This document shows, in pieces, positions 44,401 through 51,466 of a stretch of 64,000 nucleotides of DNA. The stretch is from positions 248,001 through 312,000 of the forward strand of contig NZ_FRFD01000005.1 in NCBI RefSeq assembly GCF_900143645.1. Reading direction: 5' to 3'. Made by a program: the position numbers and the translations under genes. This DNA is from Anaerocolumna xylanovorans DSM 12503 (GTDB lineage: Bacteria > Bacillota > Clostridia > Lachnospirales > Lachnospiraceae). The notes under the pieces were generated by a model. That model was not told the origin of the DNA and did no database searches. It was given only the letters and a program-made list of their open reading frames with translations. How positions within the stretch are numbered: the stretch's first letter is position 1; each line of letters starts with the position of its first letter.

Positions 44401-47400
44401 CTTACTTCCGGACATAATTACAATGCAACCTTTGGCGTACATATTAATGCACAGGAGACCTATCCGGAGGCAAAAGCATTTAAAGAAGAATTTATTAATG
44501 GCAATCCCGATGGCTGGGACTGGTTGGACCCTTCTTATACCATCAACCGTAATTATGATTTAGTATCCGGTGAAAGAAAAATAAGATTAAATGAACTAAA
44601 TGAGGCAACAAAGGGCAATCTCGATTTCATTTATCTTGATGTATGGTACGGAGATTCCTGGGAGAGCAGAAGAATAGCGGAGCAGATTAATTCCCTGGGC
44701 TGGCGTTTTAGCACCGAATTTGGTACCGCAGTAGAATATGATTCTACCTGGCAGCATTGGGCAACAGATGCAACCTATGGCGGATCTACTTCCAAGGGAA
44801 TCAACAGCGAATTAATCCGCTTTATCCGCAATCACCAGAAAGACTCCTGGGTTCTTAATTATCCCTCTTATAAAGGTACCGCAGACAATCCGTTGCTGGG
44901 TGGATTGGATTTGGAAGGTTTTGAAGGCTGGCAGGGTGAATATGACTTTGATAAATATATTGATGTTACCTTTAATACCAACCTTCCCACAAAATTTCTG
45001 CAGCATTATGTAGTTACAAACTGGAAAGACCAGGCAGGCGATATGTCAGAGACTAATCTGGAGAAAGAGATTACACTAAAGAGTGACGCATATGCTGAAA
45101 ATGCGGATAAAGTAGTGGTAACCAGAAAAGACGACGGATCCAGAGAACGTATTATAACCTTTAACGGCACGAAAGTGTTAGATGGTGAAACCTATCTGCT
45201 GCCTTGGAATTTTGGCGCTTTGACTGAAAGCTCCCAGACTTTACCGGAGGCTGCAGAAGATAAACTATATCATTGGAATAAAGACGGCGGGACTACAACC
45301 TGGCAGCTGATCGACAGCTGGAAAGACTGTACCAATATCAAAGTATATGAATTATCTGACCAGGGAAGATTAGACGGAACCACAGTTGAAGTTAAAGACG
45401 GCTCCATTACGCTGGAAGCAAAGCCGGGGACTGCTTATGTAATATATAAGGGTGCCAGAGAAAAAAATACCGGCGTTAACTGGGGAGAAGCATCCAATAT
45501 TGAAGACCCGGGCTTTAACAGCAATGATTTGAAGGCATGGGATATAAAAGGCGATACATCTGCTGCATCTGTAATTAAAATTGATGGCAATGAAACACTG
45601 AAAATAGCAGATACGAAAGAAGATACTTCTTTGTCACAAACAATTACAGGTTTGGAGGCAGGTAAGAATTATGTTGCTTTAGTGTCTGTTGATAACCGGA
45701 GTACAAGTGCCGGTACTTTAGAAGTAAAAAGCGGCACACAAGTTGTAAGCAGCTATGCGAATGCTTCCTTTGTTCATAACTATATCTCAGCAGATGGACA
45801 TAACAATTACACCAATCAGAAAAATAATGGCAGCGGCAGCTACATGCAGACGATGCAGGTAAGCTTCACGGCAGCTTCCTCTGTTGCAACATTAACGCTA
45901 AAGCGTGGGAAAGGCACCGGAATCACTTACTTTGATGATATTCGCATTGTGAAGAAAACTTTAAATAATTATGTAAATAAGAATATCTTTCAGCAGGATT
46001 TCGAAAGTGTAGTATCCGGATTGTATCCTTTTGTGTTAGGCCCTGCACAAGGTGTCACCGATCCAAGAACTCATCTGTCAGAGCTGCATGCCCCCTATAC
46101 TCAAAAAGGGTGGAGCGGAAGAGTATTAGATGATGTAATATCCGGCAATTGGTCCTTAAAGCATCATTCTATTGAGGAAGGAATGATATATCAGACAATA
46201 CCCCAGAACTTCAGATTTGAAGCCGGAAGAAAATACAGGGTTGAATTTGATTATGAAACAGTGCTGAATGGAGGATATGCCTTTGCTCTGGGCGTAGGAA
46301 ATAAAACTACAGATACCGGTACGATTTTCGAAGTATCCGATGTTCCGAAACATTTTACAACAACAGTTACCGGTGATGCTTCCGGACAGACATGGTTTGG
46401 TCTGTATGGAACAGGAGTTTCTGCCGATGGGTCTGTCGGACAGAGAGATTTTATACTGGATAATTTAAAAATTACAGATATTACAGACGGAGAACCGGTA
46501 GAAAAAAGTTACCGTATCCAGTTCAATGCAGAACCAGGTTCGGCAAAGATTACTGTAATGAAAGACAATACAGTCATTGAACCGGAGGCGGATGGAAGCT
46601 ATCATCTTCCGGAAGGAAATTATACTTATACAATAAATGCTCCGGGGTATGTGTCAAAGGAGAATATAGTATTTACTGTAACGAAGGATGAAACAATCAG
46701 TATTAAATTAGAACCGGTCAATGTCCAGCCAACGGGACCTGCAGAGCCAACGGAACCTGCAAAGCCGACAGAGCCTGCAAAGCCCACAGAACCGGCGAAG
46801 CCGACACAACCGGTAACACCAACACCCGGTAATCCCGGCGATGTTAAGATCACTACTTCAAAAACCACAGATACTAAAGGAAATACTGTTATAACAGCTG
46901 TTCTATCAAAATCTTTAGATGACATACAGGCCAAAGATATTGATATTTCCGGTATTAAGATTACCAAGGCTACAATAACTGCATCCAAAAAGAACGGTAC
47001 TGATGTTAAAGTGGCAGTAAAAGATGCTGATGGTAAGGAATTATATAGTTGGACCTTTACAGGGGATTCCATAAAACATTCCGCTTCCAAGCCAGCTGAT
47101 ATTAATGTCGGATTCACAATGGCTCCTGCGAATAAAGAAGATAAGCTAAAGGGTATTATAAAGGTAAGTAAGGAGGTAGCGGATGGTATTCTCCTGAAAT
47201 TTGAACAGAAAGGGACATTTCCGGCAAGTGCTGCCATTAAGCTTTATGTAGGCAATCAAACGGGAATAAAGCCTGCTGATACCGTATATTTATATTCCTT
47301 CAATGAAAAGACGAAGAAATTGGAAGAGCTGCCTTCCAGTAAGTATATCGTAGATAAAAACGGGTATATTACTATGAACTTAGTACACGGTGAAAATTAT

Positions 47401-47745
47401 GTTCTCCTTGGAGATAAGCCTGATTCCCAAGTAATAACTCCTATCCTTGGTCAGATTAAAGTAAAAGCATCAAGTACTACCCTCCAGAAAGGCAAGAAAA
47501 CTGCTTTAAATGTAGCATTGCCTGTTACTCTTGAAAAAGTCAATTCTTTCAAAAAGGATAAGGTATCCCAGAAAGGCGTGAGGGCAGTCTCAATTACATA
47601 TAAAACAAGTAACAGTAAGATTGCAGCTGTTTCAAGTACCGGAACGGTAACGGGTAAAAAGGCCGGAAAGGTTGCAATTACAGTGACTGCTAAATTAAGT
47701 GACGGGACACAAAAAACATTTAAAACCACAATTACAGTAAAATAA
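41422..47745 (+). CDS. Secreted endo-alpha-N-acetylgalactosaminidase (GH101), multidomain
   Basis: About 2107 residues from ATG 41422 (GGAAGG upstream, signal peptide MKCRKLKLFVSILLVVTL). Cleaves Gal-beta-1,3-GalNAc (core 1) from Ser/Thr of mucins. Three concanavalin-like modules (about 30-645); the GH101 core with nucleophile Asp1073 in LDVWYGDSW and acid/base Glu1099 in WRFSTEFG, followed by EYDSTWQHWATDATYGG; two galactose-binding-like modules; a PEGA-like domain (about 1690-1770); a Pro linker of EPTEPAKPT repeats (about 1770-1805); an unassigned domain; a terminal Big_2 domain (about 2010-2107). The loop between nucleophile and acid/base is about six residues shorter than I recall for pneumococcal GH101. 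No LPXTG or SLH anchor is seen, so release or non-covalent attachment is likely. Confidence 0.93.
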   Translation: MKCRKLKLFVSILLVVTLIPSQINVIPAKASDTAPTVSVNAGSPEIISVDNALQQDTWQLIDSHGSFETMKENQTPSIRLVSGPQNNNGNNPALLGNDSLKAVSGGAIEFTVVPNSSKADSRFGIFLNYKDTNNCIFIGYDSSSNWFYEYKINGAGDWPSLNQTAPNAGEEVKVKIEFGTNNEMKVTLNGAEKVIDTSPFSSLSEGEILFKAGTYGTAVTDVTLKDIKFNGIAAGVNDWKLKSSASGETAAVTANDKVSGIRLTANAGDDNTYESSAKLMDITAGDFKNGSFEAVLTPGAAYGGATTGMYLRYIDPTHFVFVGFDEVSGWFWEYKDGGANDSYGYFSDAAGALPQVGQDIKLKITASDEKLYLWINDGTNIDLSAEAGFDQTVFKNLPAGKIGFKAGKYGDEQVDVTIKSVSYIKMLETEEETPSEPYSYSNDFETGHEDISAFANIGTGSASFERVTYGDGHALQVTVPSTGSNGAIIADTTTKKITNGYIEADIVPANGTSKTKLSDIRFGVALRANTSVAARDLIYVGTGDSDGLWFYEHWNPDNSTNAWSSMYDGSPLSPGEKTHIKAKVLDGDITLWVNGVKVISGALGNGAQRDAGYFGFIKSRNSNSYLIDNIKIQEVLPAKAPNTPAVIDTIASDKLSVKIDKVFPRIIDYTWINEDSCKGEIFKGQEKSIYALKLNGVVVYPQVSCVINDKKDTAEYTLTAIDEDNQINAEITAQIHVEGNQAGLTLTSIKNHSTENLKSIEIPDFNMITITSDQQNAQFKGAVLSGNTTVTGDTTVALDKNYTVDAPSGYAYGVLSSNKLSAGIWSNSEANSDLRITRNSGSGYNDKLEEYKSISLTSSPWIYEYYPVTEQTEANVTKSTPMAKIIITPDVNGDSITDWQDGAIAYREIMNNPAGWEEVADVVAYRIPMNFASQATNPFLKTLDNVKKVFLATDGLGQAVLLKGYANEGHDSGHPDYGAVGERMGGEADINTLLTSGHNYNATFGVHINAQETYPEAKAFKEEFINGNPDGWDWLDPSYTINRNYDLVSGERKIRLNELNEATKGNLDFIYLDVWYGDSWESRRIAEQINSLGWRFSTEFGTAVEYDSTWQHWATDATYGGSTSKGINSELIRFIRNHQKDSWVLNYPSYKGTADNPLLGGLDLEGFEGWQGEYDFDKYIDVTFNTNLPTKFLQHYVVTNWKDQAGDMSETNLEKEITLKSDAYAENADKVVVTRKDDGSRERIITFNGTKVLDGETYLLPWNFGALTESSQTLPEAAEDKLYHWNKDGGTTTWQLIDSWKDCTNIKVYELSDQGRLDGTTVEVKDGSITLEAKPGTAYVIYKGAREKNTGVNWGEASNIEDPGFNSNDLKAWDIKGDTSAASVIKIDGNETLKIADTKEDTSLSQTITGLEAGKNYVALVSVDNRSTSAGTLEVKSGTQVVSSYANASFVHNYISADGHNNYTNQKNNGSGSYMQTMQVSFTAASSVATLTLKRGKGTGITYFDDIRIVKKTLNNYVNKNIFQQDFESVVSGLYPFVLGPAQGVTDPRTHLSELHAPYTQKGWSGRVLDDVISGNWSLKHHSIEEGMIYQTIPQNFRFEAGRKYRVEFDYETVLNGGYAFALGVGNKTTDTGTIFEVSDVPKHFTTTVTGDASGQTWFGLYGTGVSADGSVGQRDFILDNLKITDITDGEPVEKSYRIQFNAEPGSAKITVMKDNTVIEPEADGSYHLPEGNYTYTINAPGYVSKENIVFTVTKDETISIKLEPVNVQPTGPAEPTEPAKPTEPAKPTEPAKPTQPVTPTPGNPGDVKITTSKTTDTKGNTVITAVLSKSLDDIQAKDIDISGIKITKATITASKKNGTDVKVAVKDADGKELYSWTFTGDSIKHSASKPADINVGFTMAPANKEDKLKGIIKVSKEVADGILLKFEQKGTFPASAAIKLYVGNQTGIKPADTVYLYSFNEKTKKLEELPSSKYIVDKNGYITMNLVHGENYVLLGDKPDSQVITPILGQIKVKASSTTLQKGKKTALNVALPVTLEKVNSFKKDKVSQKGVRAVSITYKTSNSKIAAVSSTGTVTGKKAGKVAITVTAKLSDGTQKTFKTTITVK

Positions 47746-47767
47746 TAATTAATCTGGTATTATGTGG

Positions 47768-47890
47768 ATATTGTACAAAAAAATCTTAAAGACATGATTG
47801 CTAATTGTTTCTTATATATATTGTGCAGCAATATATATAAAGAAGAAAGCAAAATTTCTATTGTTTATAAAATTAAATACTGTATACTAC
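47768..47890 (+). promoter_or_regulatory. Binding-protein promoter block, duplicate of 41271-41395
   Basis: Same layout as before GH101: ATTGTTTCTTAT (47804-47815) and ATTGTTTATAAA (47860-47871) with start positions 56 bp apart, TTGTTT -35 (47861-47866), 16-base spacer, TATACT -10 (47883-47888). The gene start is about 30 bases after the -10. Confidence 0.65.
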
Positions 47891-47918
47891 ATACATAGTC
47901 GTAAAGGAGGATAAATAT

Positions 47919-49301
47919 ATGAAAAAGTTTGTTAGTATTTTCTTGGTACTTGCATTGATGATTAGTTCCTTCGCTGGTTGTGCGAAAAAAGATGAGACTA
48001 ATACAGGTGCTAATGCAACACCTGCCGCAACTTCAGAACCTGCCAAAGAGGAAGCCACCGAGACACCAAAGCCAGATGTTACAATTAAGGTAGCAGCTAT
48101 TGAAACAGCTTACGGTGCTGACATGTGGACGAAGGTTTGCGCAGCATTTACAGCAAAAACAGGAATTAAAGTAGAGCTTACAACTGACAAATCCTTAGAG
48201 GATGTCATTGGTGCAGGAATGAAAGCGGGAGATTATCCGGATGTTGTTCATTTAGCTACAGGCCGTCCGGCAGCTTTGACAGAGACTTTAATAAAAGAAA
48301 ATGGCTTAGAAGATATCACAGATGTTTTAAGCATGACAGTTCCGGGAGAAGACAAGAAAGTCAGCGATAAAATCGCCGGCGGATTTACAGAATCTTCTTT
48401 GACAAATCCTTATAATGACGGAAAAACATACATGGCACCTATGTTCTACAGCCCATGCGGTTTGTTCTTCAACAAAGGCTTATTTGCAGAAAAAGGCTGG
48501 ACAGTTCCGACAACCTGGGATGAGATGTGGGAATTAGGAGATAAGGCAAAAGCAGATGGTATTGCATTATTTGCATATCCGACAGCAGGATACTTTGACG
48601 CATTCTTCTACGCTCTTCTTTATGAAGTAGGCGGTGCAGATTTCTTCCAAAAAGCTACTACTTACGCAGACGGTATCTGGGATACTGCAGAAGCAAACAA
48701 AGCATTTGACATTGTTGAAAAATTAGCTTCTTATACAGAAAAATCAGTTCCGTCCAATGCAAACAATGATAACTACCTTAAAAACCAGCAGTTAATCTTA
48801 GATAACAAGGCGTTATTTATGCCAAATGGTACCTGGGTTGTTGGTGAAATGAAGGATGCTCCCCGTGCTGATGGTTTTGAGTGGGGCTTCACGGCACTTC
48901 CCGCAATCGCTAAGGGCGGAGATGCTTATTCCTATACATGGTTTGAGCAGTTATGGGTTCCGGCAGCAGCTGAAAACAAAGACGCAGCAAAGCAATTCGT
49001 AGCATATATGTATTCTGATGAAGCAGCACAGATCTTCGCAGAGTCCGGTGCTATTCAGCCAATCGTTGGATTTGCTGACAAATTAGAAGGCGACAACAAG
49101 ATGTTCTACAGCATTTATGATAATGGCGCTAAAGCTGCTTTAGGCAGTTTTGCAGCAACAGATCCTGTAGAAGGTGTAAACTTTGCTGATACTGTATTTG
49201 GAACAGTTAACTCCTTAGTAAGTGGAGATAAAACCAAGGCTCAGTGGATCGAATTAGTTAAAAAAGACAGCGATCTGCTCCGTGCCGCATTAAAACAATA
49301 A
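47919..49301 (+). CDS. ABC transporter sugar-binding lipoprotein (galacto-N-biose importer)
   Basis: 460 residues. Signal peptide MKKFVSIFLVLALMISSFAG with lipobox FAGC, a Thr/Pro/Glu-rich linker, then a family 1 extracellular solute-binding protein (YMAPMFYSPCGLFFNKGLF, TWDEMWELGDKAKADG, PNGTWVVGEM). In Bifidobacterium the homologous protein binds galacto-N-biose and lacto-N-biose; the context supports the same here. ATG with GGAGG. A hairpin terminator separates it from the permeases. Confidence 0.9.
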   Translation: MKKFVSIFLVLALMISSFAGCAKKDETNTGANATPAATSEPAKEEATETPKPDVTIKVAAIETAYGADMWTKVCAAFTAKTGIKVELTTDKSLEDVIGAGMKAGDYPDVVHLATGRPAALTETLIKENGLEDITDVLSMTVPGEDKKVSDKIAGGFTESSLTNPYNDGKTYMAPMFYSPCGLFFNKGLFAEKGWTVPTTWDEMWELGDKAKADGIALFAYPTAGYFDAFFYALLYEVGGADFFQKATTYADGIWDTAEANKAFDIVEKLASYTEKSVPSNANNDNYLKNQQLILDNKALFMPNGTWVVGEMKDAPRADGFEWGFTALPAIAKGGDAYSYTWFEQLWVPAAAENKDAAKQFVAYMYSDEAAQIFAESGAIQPIVGFADKLEGDNKMFYSIYDNGAKAALGSFAATDPVEGVNFADTVFGTVNSLVSGDKTKAQWIELVKKDSDLLRAALKQ

Positions 49302-49343
49302 AACATAAAAAGCATACTTTACAGTACCAGGTAGGCGAATATA

Positions 49344-49377
49344 AACGGTGAGTAGCAACCTAACTCACCGTTTTTTT
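49344..49377 (+). terminator. Terminator-like hairpin between binding protein and permeases
   Basis: AACGGTGAGT (49344-49353) pairs with ACTCACCGTT (49363-49372), then a T-run. As there is no new promoter before 49392, it probably works as a partial terminator giving more binding protein than permease. Confidence 0.8.
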
Positions 49378-49391
49378 AACAGGAGATAGTC

Positions 49392-50282
49392 ATGAAAAAT
49401 AGAGGAAAATCAGTATTTATATTCTTATGTGTAGCGCCGGCAGTAATTTTGTTTACAATCTTTATGATTATACCAACGATTAATATATTTAAAATGTCAC
49501 TTTACAAATGGGGCGGATATTCGCCGAATAAAACCTTTGTAGGATTTGATAACTTTGAAAAACTTGCACAGGATATGAAGTTTTTACAAGCCTTTGAGAA
49601 TACAGTGCTATTAATTGTTATTGTCAGTGTTATAACCATAGCGGTTGCCCTTGTTTTTGCGGCAATCTTAACCAGAGAAAAGATTGTAGGACAGAACTTC
49701 TTCCGCATTGTTTTCTATATACCAAACATTTTATCCATTGTAATTATCAGCGCTATTTTTAGTGCGATTCTGGATTCGAAAAATGGATTACTCAATAGTA
49801 TTCTGGCTCTCTTTCGGGATAAGGGAAGCGAACCGGTCTATTGGCTGGGAGATCAGAAAATTGTTATATTTTCAATTGCGATGGCCATGATATGGCAAGC
49901 CATTGGCTATTACATGGTCATGTATATGGCCAGTATGGCAAGTGTTCCGGAGAGTGTATACGAAAGCGCCGATATTGAAGGCGCCAGCCGTATCCGTCAG
50001 TTCTTTAGTCTGACAATCCCATTAATTTGGACTAATATCAGAACGACCTTAACGTTCTTTATCATAAGCAGTATTAATCTTAGCTTTATGCTCGTAAAGG
50101 CAATGACGAGCGGAGGACCGGACGGCAGTACAGAGGTGTTCCTAAGCTATATGTATAAACAGGCCTACACAAATTCCAGCTACGGATATGGTATGGCGAT
50201 TGGTGTTGTAGTATTCTTGTTCTCATTTGCTTTAAGCGGAATTGTGAACCTGATTACCAAACGCGAACCAATAGAATTGTAG
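49392..50282 (+). CDS. Sugar ABC transporter permease, MalF type
   Basis: 296 residues with six spans. The EAA loop is ESADIEGASRIRQFFSLTIP (about 195-215). Starts MKNRGKSVFIFLCVAPAVIL with AGGAG upstream. Forms a heterodimer with the next gene. No cognate ATPase is encoded in the window, as is usual for family 1 oligosaccharide importers that share an MsmK-type ATPase. Confidence 0.92.
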   Translation: MKNRGKSVFIFLCVAPAVILFTIFMIIPTINIFKMSLYKWGGYSPNKTFVGFDNFEKLAQDMKFLQAFENTVLLIVIVSVITIAVALVFAAILTREKIVGQNFFRIVFYIPNILSIVIISAIFSAILDSKNGLLNSILALFRDKGSEPVYWLGDQKIVIFSIAMAMIWQAIGYYMVMYMASMASVPESVYESADIEGASRIRQFFSLTIPLIWTNIRTTLTFFIISSINLSFMLVKAMTSGGPDGSTEVFLSYMYKQAYTNSSYGYGMAIGVVVFLFSFALSGIVNLITKREPIEL

Positions 50283-50294
50283 GAGGCTGAACAC

Positions 50295-51164
50295 ATGCAT
50301 AAACTTCCATTAAAGAAAATTATAATTTATCTTATATTAGGATTGTTAGCAATATCAATTATTGTACCCGTAGGCTGGGTATTTATAGCTTCAATTAAGA
50401 AGAATAATGAATTTTACGGCAGTCCCTGGAGGCTTCCGGAATCCTTCTATTTCCAGAATTTTATGGATGCCTGGGGCAGCGCGCACATGGGCGAATATAT
50501 GCTAAACAGTGTGATTGTTACAGTAGTAGCCCTTGTTATCCTTTTAGTTGTTGCCTTGCCGGCAGCCTATTGCCTTAGCAGATTTAAGTTCAGACTGCGT
50601 AAAATCTTAAATATTCTTTTTATGGCCGGTCTGTTTATCAATGTAAACTACATTGTAGTTCCAATCTTTCTGATGTTTATTGATGCGGATAAGGTGTTGA
50701 AAAGCTGGGGTCTCTCTCCGTTTTTCTTAAATAATATTTATGTTCTGGCACTTGTTTATGCTGCAACCGCACTTCCCTTTACCATTTACCTATTGTCCGG
50801 TTACTTTGTAACGATACCAAGGACTTACGAAGAGGCAGCCTATATTGACGGAAGCGGATATTTAAGGACGATGGTAAAAGTAATATTACCAATGGCCAGG
50901 CCAAGTATTATTACAGTAATCCTGTTCAACTTCTTGTCCTTCTGGAATGAGTACATCATAGCAATTACGGTGTTAACGGATCCAAAAGGTGCAAAGACAC
51001 TTCCGGTCGGTCTGATGAACCTGATGAAAGCGCAGAATGCCGCAGCTCAATATGGCCGTATGTATGCAGGCCTTGTTCTGGTTATGCTGCCGACTCTGAT
51101 ACTGTATATTATAGTGCAAAAGAAACTGACACAGGGTATGACTCTTGGCGGTTTGAAAGAATAG
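50295..51164 (+). CDS. Sugar ABC transporter permease, MalG type
   Basis: 289 residues, six spans. EAA loop EEAAYIDGSGYLRTMVKVIL, and a C-terminal QKKLTQGMTLGGLKE that fits the MalG end. ATG with AGGAGG, 12 bases after the MalF-type gene. Second permease of the galacto-N-biose importer. Confidence 0.93.
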   Translation: MHKLPLKKIIIYLILGLLAISIIVPVGWVFIASIKKNNEFYGSPWRLPESFYFQNFMDAWGSAHMGEYMLNSVIVTVVALVILLVVALPAAYCLSRFKFRLRKILNILFMAGLFINVNYIVVPIFLMFIDADKVLKSWGLSPFFLNNIYVLALVYAATALPFTIYLLSGYFVTIPRTYEEAAYIDGSGYLRTMVKVILPMARPSIITVILFNFLSFWNEYIIAITVLTDPKGAKTLPVGLMNLMKAQNAAAQYGRMYAGLVLVMLPTLILYIIVQKKLTQGMTLGGLKE

Positions 51165-51184
51165 GTGCACGGATATCCAAATTT

Positions 51185-51226
51185 GTGCCTGCGGCCCAAA
51201 GTTTGCAGGTACAGGAAAGGGCATGG
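51185..51226 (+). repeat. Dispersed element (hairpin 2 and tail) before the small membrane gene
   Basis: GTGCCTGC/GCAGGTAC (51185-51192/51205-51212) then AGGAAAGGGCATGG. It is preceded by ATCCAAATTT and differs at only a few positions from 27366-27414. Hairpin 1 is not recognisable here. Confidence 0.7.
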
Positions 51227-51411
51227 CTATTTATATGGAAAATACGATGAAAATGCTGGCAGTCATTCTAAAATGTATATGCCTTGTTGTTTGTGTGGGC
51301 TTGGTTATTATCGGGCAGAAGAGCGTAGGTTATCAGGGGTTATACACCATGATTGCAGGCTTATGCGGAATACTGTTATTGCTGTATCTTTATAATAGAA
51401 AATACAGGTAA
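51223..51411 (+). CDS. Small membrane protein (DUF6903-like)
   Basis: Up to 62 residues. One or two spans (LAVILKCICLVVCVGLVIIG and LYTMIAGLCGILLLLYLY) and a basic end NRKYR. The pattern KCICLVVCVGLVIIGQ...GYQGL recalls small proteins (DUF6903) found beside clostridial sugar importers and phosphorylases; I cite that from memory. The start is uncertain: ATG 51223 lies inside the repeat tail one base after AAGGGC, and ATG 51235 is 13 bases from it. It lies between the importer and GH112 and may belong to the transporter. Confidence 0.65.
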   Translation: MAIYMENTMKMLAVILKCICLVVCVGLVIIGQKSVGYQGLYTMIAGLCGILLLLYLYNRKYR

Positions 51412-51466
51412 AGAAATACACATATTTAATAATACTAGTTTGATTAAAGGGCGTTAAGGCGCCGGA

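Noticed and set aside
46729..46835. Tandem repeats near the GH101 C-terminus as a DNA repeat element
   Set aside because: They are codons of the EPTEPAKPT-type linker, explained by the protein.
46626..47237. 203-codon minus-strand frame with Gly-Ser-Val repeats
   Set aside because: Shadow of the Pro/Glu/Lys linker and following domain of GH101; repeat character is inherited from the coding strand.
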